DNA from: Lactifluus volemus
Lineage: Eukaryota; Basidiomycota; Agaricomycetes; Russulales; Russulaceae
Direction of reading: 5' to 3'
DNA length: 64,000 nt
Assembly (NCBI GenBank): GCA_022376515.1
Contig: WTXI01000006.1
Coordinates: forward strand, 372,001-436,000
Positions 23,601 through 34,236 of this stretch are shown in pieces. The translations under genes and the position numbers were made by a program. The notes under the pieces were generated by a model, which did not search any database, was not told the DNA's origin, and saw nothing but the letters and a program-made list of their open reading frames with translations. How positions within the stretch are numbered: the first letter of the stretch is position 1; each line of letters begins with the position of its first letter.

Positions 23601-26600
23601 TACACGTAATATTTCAGCAACAAATGAGGTCCAGAATATACTGGTATAGGTGTGTGATTTATACACATCTCCCCAGCCCATGAGATAAGATATGACCATC
23701 GGGGCAGCCAGCTCCTGATTCCGGTTAATGGCATGCACCAGACGAAAAAGGAGTAAGCGCGAATTCTCTTTTAGTTGGTTGGTGTACTCGGATATTGGGT
23801 GAGATTGGTGGTAGTTGTATCCCTGTGCAAATACGGCGGAAAGGTTATATGATTGACTCTGCTTCTTGGCCGCGTATGTTGTCACGTAATACGTGATGTT
23901 CTTGGTATCGCCTCCGTTGGTGAGCAGCTTTATATCATTGTTGCACCGTGCATTGACCAAGACCCCAGGAAGCCAGCCGTTAACATAGCCATGTAACCGC
24001 TTAGGTCCCCATTCCCCCGTTTCCAAGACATAAGCTTCATCCGAACACGGAAACGGAGCTCGACGTTTGCAACGTGTCTTGCCTTGTGCATCAAGCACCA
24101 AACATCGTCTCAACTTACACACGTGTATTTGTTCCGTACGGGCAAGCATGAATTCCTCTTTCTGCAGTGTCTGTTCATAGTTCAAGCTATCCGGACTTGG
24201 GGGTCCACGAGAGGTGACATCTTTGTCGAGTGTAATCGCTTTTATTGACTCTGCACTCTCCAGTCCTGGGACATAGGCATGTACATTCTCCCGAATGTAT
24301 GCCGCAACGCGGTCACGGAATTCGGCCGTTTTGAGTTTCTCCTGAATTCTTTCCGGACTTGGTGTTCCCTGCAACCACAAGAGAAGGTGAAGATGAAGTG
24401 TGCCACGACCCTGGCTTTCGACGAGACCAAAGTAGCTTGCAACGTGTCCAAGGATTCCTTCTCCACTCTTAACTTGATGGCCAACGACTCTCACCTGGAA
24501 CAACTTGTCCAGGATCGTTTGAATGATGAAATGAAAAAAAGCCGCTGCTGCATAGGGGTCATCGGCAATAACCTTAGAACGATGATGATCATCTGCCAAA
24601 CAAGCTATAGCTTCCACGTCGATTTCTTCTCCGGCAAATAGTTGGGCAATCGGGTTATTTATATCAGATGGGTTGATGGTGAGCCAGAGACTAGGAGGTC
24701 CTAGATAGACTGTCGTCGACCAAATCTGAGAGCGCAATTGACAGCGGTTCTCATTAGATCCTGTAACCCGGCTGAGTGTTCCACGGACGCTTTTGCGCAA
24801 CAGACGTATAACAGGGTCGCTGATTGGCAGGTTGCGTTCCTCCTCTCTCTGAGCCAGGAGTAATCTGTCGCGGGTCAGTGTGGACAGAACGCTGGCATCG
24901 TGATCGAATGTACGCCTGTTCATCTGTAGCCTGGCGGACAGTAGGGCCTCGCGGCGCTGTAAGATACCGAAGGCGAGAAATGGAAAAGTCTCATGCTTCC
25001 GAAACCTCCGATCGAAATACCGTAATGACCACTGAACATGAGTTTTTAACGCGATTGGAACGGGTCGTGCTGCTTCGACTCCCCCACGGCCGTAAGGGTA
25101 GAGACATGGAAAAGCTCTCTCAAACAGTTTGGACGACTTCTCGCCTTCTCCAGAATGAGCAGCAGACGGAAAGTCTGATACTGGACGATAGCCATGACGA
25201 ATGCCATACGGGCCCTCGGAGTTTTGGTTCCACAAATTGATCATCGCACGTACACTGGCTTCTGTCGCTGTGATTCTCGAATTGTCTATATCGATCACTC
25301 CATTGGCCGTCACCGGTATCACTTCGGCTTCAAGTTGTGCATCTACTCAAAACACATAGTCATAAATCTGTTCTGCGGTGCGCCTGAGTACTTTACAACT
25401 CACCTGTTCCGTCTTCCCCAACACCGCTGACCGTCCCGGTCAGCTGATCACTCTCTGAGGGTACATATGGAGAACTTTCTTGTTCTATTAGCGCTTCGTC
25501 GTCATCGTGTCGCATTGTAGACACAATCTCCTCCGGTATACCATCGTCAGGAAGTTTGTCTAGACGACTTGCATCGATCACGACATCCCCATAATATCCC
25601 GGATTATTACGCTTCAGCCAGATCAAAGCAGACAGCACCGCATGCCGCCGGACCCGGAACATGTTGTGTACACGTTGTAGAGACAACTTTTCACGACCAA
25701 TAAATGTGATCATGATTGTTGTGGACAGAATCGCAGGTGGTCTTGGCATTAGATCGCCGTGGAGCATCGATGAAACACTGTCTATGTTTAGCTCGTATGT
25801 GCATACTGTACCTCGCATACCACGCTGTAGTCTAGATGTGTCGTTCTCAACCCAGGTTTTGTTGTGTAGTTTATACACAAATACGCGAGGATATACCAAT
25901 GCGATCAGTAGCTGTTCAGGAACCGTCAGCCGTGCCAACTCCCATGGTATCCGGCCGATCCAGAGGTTGTTGGCAAGAGAGTGGCGAGGAGGGAGATCCC
26001 CAGGTTTAGATAGCTCCTTGAGACACTCCGAGCAAATTGAAACAAGTGTGGTGTTTTCACGTGCTGAAACACCGGAAGGCTCCAGTAAAGCACCTCTGTA
26101 GGTATCGTGCGCCTCGTGTTCTAGGTGGGGTCGCAAGCGACGAAGGTTTGGGACTTCATCAAAATTGATTTGTTTTAGTTGATCTCTTAACATATCTACT
26201 TCTCTTGCACATACTGCGCAGGTGCCTTTCTTGAGAGAGTTGGGGTGGGTTGCTTCATAATATGCTCGATAACACTGCTTCACTTGCTCGCTGGACGGTA
26301 GCTGAAAGAAGTCCTTTTCACGGGCATCTTCATCGTCATCTGGAGAGACCATGTGGCGTGTTTCAAACTGGCTTTCCACGTCCGAGTCTGGAATGCCTGA
26401 CACATTCCAGTTTTCATGCCGCTGTCTTTTGCGTCGCATTGTATCCGCACGCTGCCCTGTTTCATCGGCTGTTCGAGACATAATAAGAGCAACATCATGA
26501 ATGGTTTGGATGGTTGCAGATGGCGCATTACGGAACAAGAAGTCAAGTAGTGCCGTGGTCTCCGATGGAAGAGCAACATCGCGGAAGTAGCGACTGATTA

Positions 26601-26934
26601 TCGCAGCTAAGTCGGTATTTGGCATCTGAGATATGACTGAATAGCGTGGATCGTCTGTATAGTTAAACGGAGTGATTCTGACACCGCCGGCTTGAGAGAC
26701 GAGTGTAATGGCAACGACCGTTTGTAGAACCTCTGGGCTCGCGAGTGTGCAGAACGACTCCACGAGATCTGTCTTAGACAAAAATTGCTGTGTGTTTCTT
26801 GGGACATATTGGCGGTACAATATTTCCAGCTCATCGAAAGACAACTGGGAGAGGATGACACGATGATTTTCAACCATGGAGGTAGTGTCCGACGCCGCTA
26901 ATGGTTTTTTTTTCACCCCAGGAGCATCCACCAT
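20612..26934 (-). mobile_element. Helitron (rolling-circle transposon), RepHel gene body
   Basis: The segment carries an autonomous-type Helitron gene with a HUH replication-initiator domain and a Pif1-family helicase. The limits given are those of the coding region. The true ends must lie outside, but I could not fix the 5' TC and 3' CTRR-plus-hairpin termini by eye. The element reads right to left. Gene fragments of Tra1-like, Yap1-like and HMA-like origin lie on both sides and within a few kb. Confidence 0.93.
20612..26934 (-). pseudogene. RepHel: DUF6570-like, HUH Rep and Pif1 helicase, one frameshift
   Basis: Exon 1 (about 25410-26934) encodes a region with CAVC and CSECLKELSKPGDLPPRHS, typical of the DUF6570 part in fungal Helitrons. 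Exon 2 (from about 25330) carries GYNYHQSHP-type Rep sequence, the HUH motif in RGTLHLHLLLWL, and a two-tyrosine motif in YYVTTYAAKK. A 53-nt intron and another short one lead to CKLIICEHSVECYKV and DYVQRGEHMGEFNVLKFF. The helicase part shows Walker A (GEGGTGKSK), Walker B (YLIIDEFSMIS), and later YAFTDYRSQGQTI and HFSVYVALSR. The only break I find is near 21117, where the frame must shift by one base between ILDKR and PPLGNEPIVHL. Otherwise the gene looks complete, so the copy is young or the break is an assembly error. The start at 26934 is the first in-frame ATG. Confidence 0.88.
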
Positions 26935-27721
26935 ACGTTCTGCATGTTGAAAAATTTCAATGAGATGCACAAGCGACTTCTAGAACAAAAAAGGAGTGCC
27001 GGACAGAAAAGTCCCGGTGAATGCAAGACTCCTAAAGCAACAATTTAGCCGAGGGCAAGTCGAAGTGCGGTCTACAGGTATCGGCTCGATACTAATAACA
27101 CGTCGTTTTCCCACATGACCTCCTGCCGAATGAAAGGCCACAATTGCGCACAGATCATAATTCCCTCATGTATGTGTTCAGTGCAGAGGGCATGGCGATC
27201 CAAATACCGAAGATGAAGTGGAACATGTAGACATGTGATAGCTTCTGCATTTCGCGGACATTTTCATCGGTTTACCACGATATGATATTAGCTCCGCATC
27301 TGCTGACAACAGTCTCCTGCGTATCCTATGACGGCGGCCCTCGGAAATCGCTCCCAGCCGGAAGGGGTCGTGCATAGACGTCTTGGTACCGTGCTGCATG
27401 CCGTACAAACTTCACTGGCACTGAGTACCTCTGTGTGATTATCACCTGTGGTTTGAAGCGAAATACCTCTGTCCGTTTCCTGTAGGGCTGTGGACCATAA
27501 CGGCCATATAAGTTGACAGGGGCTCTGACAGAACCCACCGCAACCTACTATTTTGATTCCACATCCGGTAGCGGAGACCAGCGGACCGCAAGCGCTACCG
27601 GACACCTACCCGGAAATGAGAAATTTTTGCATTCTCGATCTTCGACTGCCGCCATACTAGTACAAGAAGAGGTATAAGAACGGCAGGCAATTCTACCAAA
27701 AATGCCCAACTCCTCTACCAC
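26935..27721. other. Right flank of RepHel gene, no supported gene
   Basis: This stretch should contain the Helitron 5' end and any promoter for RepHel. Two overlapping minus-strand frames (27288-27605 and 27326-27538) include VNLYGRYGPQPYRKRTE, which looks protein-like but matches no family I know. No TATA box or clear TC-start terminus could be fixed. Confidence 0.4.
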
Positions 27722-28689
27722 ATGGACGCCTCCAAGAACCATTGCACTTCAGACGTCAACAACGGTGATGACTCAACTCCTTTCGCTCCCCCCCTTCTCA
27801 CCCAGGACACTCGTGACGTTCTGAAGCAACTCGACGGCAGCACCTACCACCTGTCCAGTGCGTCTCTGCTTGATCACGTACAGTGGGCGCCCTCTGGTCG
27901 GAGGTACATCTTGGTGACGAAGGACAAGACTCACAACAAGTTCAGCCCCGTGCAACTCGAATGCGTCGCCGAGATCAACCCAGAAAAGTTCTGGTTGTAT
28001 GCGTGCGGAGGCTGGAGTGGGGAGAAAGGGCCTACAGGTAACTGGTCAACTCCGACGCCATTTGAAAAGGCAAAGGCAAGAGGACACCTGCGTCGTCCGC
28101 AACACCCTGATCTCCATCACCTGTGGCCCAACTACATGGCCAACCTCGACGCAATCGTAACTTTGGCTACGTCGACGTCGAAGGACACTAGGATGGATCA
28201 CAAAGTTGTCGAGAACAAGGAGATAAAGATACGACACTCTATATTTCTGGTGCGTGCCTCCATTTACCAGTGACTTAACTCACCCAACACTAAACAGGAG
28301 AAAAAGATGGTTCCAAGAACGATCTGGACGATGAATTCACCACCAAAGCCATGCCTTGCAAGACGAAAGCGGCAAAGGAGGCGTTGGCGGAGATAGTCCG
28401 CCGGAATGTGTACGACTTCAACCCTCTTCCTGCGACTGACACAGAAAGGGATCCGATACCGCCTAGTCAATACGAGTCGGAACTCTCCGGTGCGACCGTG
28501 CTTGCCACCTTCACGCTAAGCTGCGAGCGCTGGCAGAGAGGATGGCAGTTTTATGCTGACGTGCAAGCACTGACGGTCTTGTGTGAGCCGCCTTCGTTTG
28601 TAGAGCAGCTGTCATCAACGACTATGACGATGGGTTCCAAGTTTGAGGTGCCCGAGGTAGCAAGGAAAAGGGCAAGACGGGGTGATTAG
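27722..28689 (+). CDS. Hypothetical protein, probably two or more exons
   Basis: I do not recognise a family. The first block (27722-28252) encodes a polar protein with YILVTKDKTHNKFSPVQLEC and KFWLYACGGWSGEKGPTGNW. The second block (about 28302-28689) encodes KDGSKNDLDDEF, AKEALAEIVRRNVYDFNPLP and TFTLSCERWQRGWQFYADVQ and ends KRARRGD. The two are separated by a plausible intron ending AACAG at 28301. The simple junction after 28252 does not keep the frame. A join from the neighbouring frame (DTTLYISG) into EKDGSKND reads well, which implies another intron or a one-base break upstream. It lies within the Helitron-linked island and may be a captured or decaying gene. Confidence 0.45.
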
Positions 28690-29511
28690 AAACTCTGATA
28701 AGGATGGGAAAGGTTATGGTACTTGAGAACGTGCTGATTGAAAACATTCGTGATTGGTTACTGTTACGCCATGACTACCTTCATTTTCTATTGTAGTCAT
28801 TAAAAGACTGCGGGGCGACGGCGAATCATAGGTTTTGAATGATGTATTGACACTGCCTCGTCCGACACAACGTCCAACGAAACTATCTTTTTTCTGAACA
28901 TGTGACCGTGCCCCCCAACACTGAACGCGCGTCCGGTGCCACTGACTCTTCTCAGCGAGGTCGGGGGCGGGCCACCAGCTCCCACATCTCAGTCACACAC
29001 GTACTCCCCGGCTTCCACTCAGCAATTTATTTATCCTCTTGACTCAATCAGCGGCAGAAAAAGTCCTGAACGTGCGATAACATTAGCGGGCGATGAGTCC
29101 GTGCCCCCGCTCCCCATGTCATTCTCTGGTTCCTCTGTGGCTGGCCCGCCAGGGGATTGGCGTGCGTCTACAGGTCGCAATGACCTCAGTCAGAGGCAAT
29201 TGTGGCTCCTCCGTGATAGGCTCGATAGGTCCGACTCATCGCCTACCATGCTTGCCGATCTGCAGATTCCCGAGGAGGGGTCTATCAACAAGACCTGGCG
29301 CGGACTTGCTGAGATCGCTCACCCGTGGCAATCAGCATCCTCCCACATTTTTCCGCCCTACGTCTTCTGCATCGACGAGCGCGTCGTCATCCTACGATGA
29401 CCAATCGAAGGTACTCCTCCCATCTGTCCGAGTTCCCCCTCGCCGACCCTCGATAGCGTCAATCTTCCGCTTCGCCCAAAGAGCAAAGGCCTCCCGGCAG
29501 GAGCAGGCTGA
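28690..29511. other. Island sequence with an unassigned open stretch
   Basis: A plus-strand open stretch (28936-29400) has no ATG at its start and reads as Ser/Pro-rich with LSQRQLWLLRDRLDRSDSS. This wording is reminiscent of low-complexity regions in agaricomycete hypothetical proteins. I see no recognised domain, RNA gene or repeat. Confidence 0.35.
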
Positions 29512-29910
29512 TTTAAGCAACGATGGCACACTCGCCCAAGCTCTGTGTACAGCGAACGTCCTCCAAGTGGTTTTCGCAGAGAAACCAGATACACGGTTCA
29601 CCGATGCCAAAAACGCAACTACGTTACAGAGACTTGTTCGTAAAGGAATGGTCACAGAGGATTCTGCTCTTCACGATGCCCTCCACCCCGTGTTTGATCG
29701 CGTCATCCGCCTGGTTTCCCTCCCCAAAGAAGACGACGAAGTACAAACACAGATGTCTGGGTTTCGCAAGTTTGTGTACAGGTCTGTCGATGATGGATTG
29801 CAAAACGCGACTGCTCTTCGTGGCACCGTCTTGATGTTGCGATCCGTCGTTCAGGCTACTCCCGACAGGATTGAGCCTTTCAGCGTCCTCAATCTGCTTC
29901 TCCAGGTTTT
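29512..29910 (+). pseudogene. Tra1-like fragment (SAGA/NuA4 subunit)
   Basis: An open plus-strand frame encodes about 130 residues resembling a helical-repeat segment of Tra1/TRRAP, the giant PI3K-like scaffold of the SAGA and NuA4 histone acetyltransferase complexes. Recognisable parts are FAEKPDTRFTDAKNATTL, LHDALHPVFDRVIRL, GFRKFVYRSVDDGL and TPDRIEPFS. A real Tra1 is about 3,500-3,800 residues, and nothing else of it is visible on either side. The block is intronless and its frame continues into unrelated sequence after about 29910. It is best read as a displaced fragment, plausibly moved by the neighbouring Helitron. The family match rests on remembered motifs and needs a search. Confidence 0.5.
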
Positions 29911-30293
29911 GAGAGCGGGGTACGCTTCTTGCCGTCAATCCTGGAAATCTGCCAAGTCTCGGTGTCGTTCGTCGGCGCGCAACGGTGCCTGCTTCATATC
30001 GCGCGGGATGCTAGACAACACAAAGAGCACTGAATCTGTATCAGCGCACTCGGTTAACACAGGAGAGACCCTCACGCTCCCGACGGATTTGCACAACAGC
30101 TTCCGTCCCGCTTCCCGTACCAATCTCCCCACAACTTCCGGCCTCCCGTCTTGCGCGCCGGAGATACAAATACCCACCCGTCTGAGATCGTGTTCTTGTT
30201 CCTATGTCCGCAGTACCATTCACCTCCTAAACATGTTTATCTACTGCCCAACAGACCCCTTTGGCTTCCCATACTGTGCCCCCCTAGTACACG

Positions 30294-30857
30294 ATGACCA
30301 CCCACCACCTCGAAGGAGAACAAACGATGATCTCTTACGTGCCCGGGATTACCGTCGACGCTATCCAGGTTGTCAACACGCTGGGAGACAACCCCAACCA
30401 CCTCGCCACTATCGACTGCCTAGACGACATTCAGTGGACCCGTCCGGCCGATTTGCTCACATGGTCACTGAGAAAGAAGGGTGACAACAGCGTTCCAGCT
30501 ATCATCGAACTCATCGGGGATGTCGATCTCTGTTCCCGCATCCGAAAATATGGTGCAAGTATGGTGTGTGTACCTCTAAACCTCCTGCGTCCACGACACA
30601 TCTTCCTCTCCGACTCCTGGTCCTCTTACATTTTCAAACTGCGCACCATCATGCTGCTCGCTTGTTGTACCTATGGTGAAAGAAGAATCTCGCGGAGTAT
30701 AATTGATGGTGACAGATCTATCAAACTAACTACAATATCAGCTGAGGTACGCACGCTAATACACCTATTTATGATTTGTCTCACAAAACACAACAAGCCC
30801 AATAATGTCCTGAAAAATTGTCACGATGGTAAGGTGTTAAATGATGACACTGTATAA
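30294..30857 (+). CDS. Hypothetical short protein, weak support
   Basis: An ATG-led frame begins MTTHHLEGEQTMISYVPG and has an apparently protein-like first 95 residues with PAIIELIGDVDLCSRIRKYG. It then runs into AT-rich sequence with poor coding character. A GT donor near 30566 could end a real first exon. No family is recognised, and it may be another fragment in the island. Confidence 0.3.
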   Translation: MTTHHLEGEQTMISYVPGITVDAIQVVNTLGDNPNHLATIDCLDDIQWTRPADLLTWSLRKKGDNSVPAIIELIGDVDLCSRIRKYGASMVCVPLNLLRPRHIFLSDSWSSYIFKLRTIMLLACCTYGERRISRSIIDGDRSIKLTTISAEVRTLIHLFMICLTKHNKPNNVLKNCHDGKVLNDDTV

Positions 30858-31581
30858 CTCTGCGCTCACCACTCTGCACAACATACTCAACCAGATAACA
30901 ATTTTCACAATGGTATGACAAGTAAATACCGGCCAGGGGTGTCAATCCATGTGTCATTCACCCTCTCGTGTGTGATGTCCCATGGAGGCCTGCGCTTCAC
31001 TGCAATACTTAGGTCGCTCGTGATTCTCGAATCCCCCGTCGTACTTCTCCCACGTGTACTCTACACGCCTTTGTCAAACAAACAGCTGGCAAAGAAAGAA
31101 CTGCAGCGTCATCGAAAGAAAATGTTGGCTCACCAGCATGTGAAATACATCTAAAGGTATGTATCACCAATCTGATCATGCCTATGCCTTTTTTTAACAA
31201 AATCACTCAGTAAAAGAATGTTGTGTGTGCCATCATTATTGCCATGGATGTGCCAAAATACACCAACAAACTGATAGGGAAAAAATGGTGTACAGAGTCT
31301 TTTAAGCTGTTACCCTCCCATAAAATTGTATTATACAATGTGTAGACCAGATAATCTATCAAAGACCTTGTCTCTCTGCCTCTGAGGTTGCTTTGAAAAG
31401 CCCCACTGAGATGTACAGCATGGAAGTAGGATGTAATCACCAGCTCCATCCTGCCTGGACCTCACTGAGCAGCTGACACTCCATATACATGTCTGATTCT
31501 CATCTCTTCAGTCCCCTACTGACCCCTTTAAGCAAGGTTAAAGCCAGCATCGGTGGCCTTTTCTAGTTTACAAGTACCGCC
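30858..31581. other. AT-rich island sequence, no gene seen
   Basis: No supported coding region. The only frames are short, start at arbitrary codons and have no recognisable residues. The sequence is more AT-rich than the flanking core genes and leads into the dispersed repeat. Confidence 0.5.
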
Positions 31582-31881
31582 CAAACCCTATTTTTTTCAG
31601 TGACCCATCGAAAGTTCACGTGATTTATCTTGCTTGTTCTGGTCTTCCGAACGGCTCTTTTTTAGGAGTTTCCGACCAATGATTTCAATCGATCCGACCT
31701 ATGCGCGACTGTACAAGCGACCAAGCGAACTGTTACAACGAGCAATCAATCGCATAGCCCCTCCCCCATCAGCATTACGTTCAAACAAACAAAAAAATTT
31801 CACCACGACTACATTCCCCAAGAAAAAAAACCGATGGGTTGTTCGATCTGTCCTCTATCTGCAAGCAAGGTCACCGACAAC
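31582..31881. repeat. Dispersed repeat, copy A
   Basis: About 300 bases match a second copy at 60738-61091 in the same orientation with high identity. Long shared runs include the 19 bases of GATTTATCTTGCTTGTTCT and the stretch CGCATAGCCCCTCCCCCATC. Copy A lacks about 60 bases that copy B has before the shared CTGTCCTCTATCTGCAAGC. It holds no coding frame. It could be a solo LTR, a MITE-like element or part of a larger family; I see no clear inverted termini. Confidence 0.85.
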
Positions 31882-32283
31882 AAAGTAATGAAATGTATTC
31901 AATCAAAGCGGACCTAATTTAGGATCGCACGCAAATTCACGTGGTCCGTCAGTAAACCGCCAAACCCGACGCATCGGCTAGCGAGACTAGGACGTATTCT
32001 TTCATCAGTGATACCAACACACGCGAATTTTAGTGTAATGAGATGAGATGCGATACTCTCAGAGGCATTACACACAAAAGGTGAGCTGTCTGTTGTGCTA
32101 CCTCACCTCGATGCTCAGTAGGACCAGTCAGACTACTCGCCGAGATAATTTCATCATTTCCTTTCTATCCGCAAACGCGATGTAGCAACAGTAGATCAAC
32201 AGCCACTAGTACTTAAATGATTTTAATTCGCAGTGACTATTTCTGGTGGACCCAGTATTAAACTGCAGTCGAATACAACCCAT
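31882..32283. other. Spacer downstream of glutamine synthetase
   Basis: About 400 bases between the repeat and the glutamine synthetase stop. They should include the GLN1 3' UTR. No gene or RNA is evident. Confidence 0.5.
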
Positions 32284-33573
32284 CTACTTGTCAAGGACAG
32301 TGGTTTCGACGATGATATTGGTGACCCGATAGGGATCTGCGCACAGCAAATGAGAATGTGTCATGCAATTGAGCTGCATCGACATACCAATGTTAGAGGC
32401 GGGACGGCGGTCTTCCATATATCCGTAGCCCTTCTCAGCCACATGTCTGGGAACGCGTATAGAGGCGCCACGGTTTGCAACACCAGCAGAGAAGGAGTCA
32501 ATGTGACCTGTCTCATGAGCACCCGTCAACCGGAGCTCATTATCCTCTCCGTAAACAGCAATATGCTCATTGTGACGCTTCGAGAGCTTCTCGATGGCAG
32601 TATTTATGGCTTGAATTCCACCGGGTTCACGCATCGCCTTGGTCGAGTAGTTGGTATGGCAGCCAGCCCCGTTCCAGTCGCCTTGAAGAGGTTTCGGGTG
32701 GAAAGAGACCTTGACACCCCACTGTTCTGCGACACGGACGAGGAGGTAGCGGGCGATCCAGAGTTCATCTCCCATAGAAATACCTTCACAGGGGCCAACC
32801 TGGAATTCCCATTGGGAGGGCATGACTTCGGCGTTAATACCGCTGATCCGGACGCCAGCATAAAGACAAGCACGGTAATGAGCCTCGATCAAATCACGGG
32901 CAACGACTTTGCCGGCACCTGATATCCAGAATTACTAATGATCAAACTGATAGGATGGGAAAATTTACCAGCGCCGCAGTAATAGGGTCCCTGAGGACCT
33001 GGAAAACCACCCTTTGGCCAGCCGTATGGCCTGTCGTCCATGTCGAGGAGGGTGTACTCTTGCTCGAGACCGAACCAGGGTACGACGTCCTTTGCTAATT
33101 CCATAGTCTTGGCAGCCTCGTGACGGTAGTTTGTCCTATTGGGACTACCATCACTATTGTAGGTCGAAGCAAGAACGATAATGTTGTGACCACCACGGAA
33201 CGGATCTTGAAATATTGCGGCTGGACGAAGGTAAACATCCGAGTCATGGCCAGGTGCTTGGCCGGTGGAGGAACCATCGAAGTCCCAATTGGGGAGCTGG
33301 GAGAGTTCGGTGACCTTGTGGGTGATCGTCTGAGTGTAGATGGTTCGTATTCAGCAAAAAAGGGGGGGACATCGCGGTAAATACAAAGACGCCTACCCTG
33401 CTCTTTGAACGAAGCTCATTGTGACCATCAATCCAGACGTCTAGAAGACAAGATAAGAGGTTTTGTATTTGAGGGAAAACAGGGAAGGAGTACGTACATT
33501 CGGCCTGAATGCTTTCGCCCTGATCCAATGCGAGAAAAGGAGTAAGAAGGTCTCGGTGGTAGTGCAGAGTCAT
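32284..33573 (-). CDS. GLN1: Glutamine synthetase
   Basis: This cytosolic enzyme joins ammonium to glutamate using ATP and is central to nitrogen assimilation. Spliced exons give [128 protein letters not shown] and RLTGAHETG. All core ATP-, metal- and glutamate-binding motifs of eukaryotic GS are present, and the length of about 355 residues is normal. The intron at 32337-32387 is 51 nt with no in-frame stop; without splicing, the conserved ASNIDPYRVT is interrupted. Another conserved glycine codon is split by the intron ending in ATATCAG. The gene borders the accessory island. Confidence 0.97.
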
Positions 33574-34236
33574 GGCGGAGAGGGCAACTGTTCTGAATGG
33601 GGTGACGAGGAAGAGATGTAAGAGTAAGTGAAAGAGATGGAATTTTTCTAAAAGGCCCTCGATCTCCAGGTTCAAAATTATATACAGTTATTTATACGGT
33701 CTCTGTTCCTTTTTTCTATTGGTTCGATAACCAGTTGCTAGATCGACCACTATCTCGTGTCCATCTAGATCCTTAGAATGGTCGGCCGATACTTCGGTCT
33801 CATACAATTGTCCCTAGTCTAGTCGTTCTTCGCGTCACAGCTTTCACAGCTTTTTCACAGGCTACCATGTGACCTATTATGCCATTGGGTAGATCTTACG
33901 ATTCAGATCATGTGTGCATCCATGTCTACTGATAGTGGCTTGCTAGCTAATAGACCCTTGATTCTAGTGGCGCACCACCTCTTCTCTTCTCGGCATCTTT
34001 CGCTCTTCTGGTCGTGTGCGGCACCGCGCAACTCGTCACACGTGGCCCAACACGGACCAAGTTGGGTACCAACTTTTCTCATGCTCGTTGACCGCCGTTC
34101 GGGCCAAGCAGCTCCGAAAGTCAAACCGTTACCGCGACCGTGGCCATCATATATTTACGTTCATGATAATGCCCAACAACCGCAGAACCTATGTAGGAAC
34201 ATCGAGCCAGCAAGTCGGTTTAATTCCTCCTGCTCA
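33574..34236. promoter_or_regulatory. GLN1 upstream region and ERJ5-like 3' region
   Basis: About 660 bases between the GLN1 start and the end of the J-protein gene, both on the minus strand. A pyrimidine-rich leader lies just before GLN1. Two GATAA cores read on the minus strand would fit nitrogen control, but such sites are common by chance. No gene is seen. Confidence 0.4.

Noticed and set aside
24824..25240. Plus-strand 138-residue frame opposite RepHel
   Set aside because: It is the antisense shadow of the conserved Rep exon.
27288..27605. Minus-strand frames with YGRYGPQPYRKRTE
   Set aside because: Look somewhat protein-like but match no family, lack a start and splice context, and overlap in two frames; left as island sequence.
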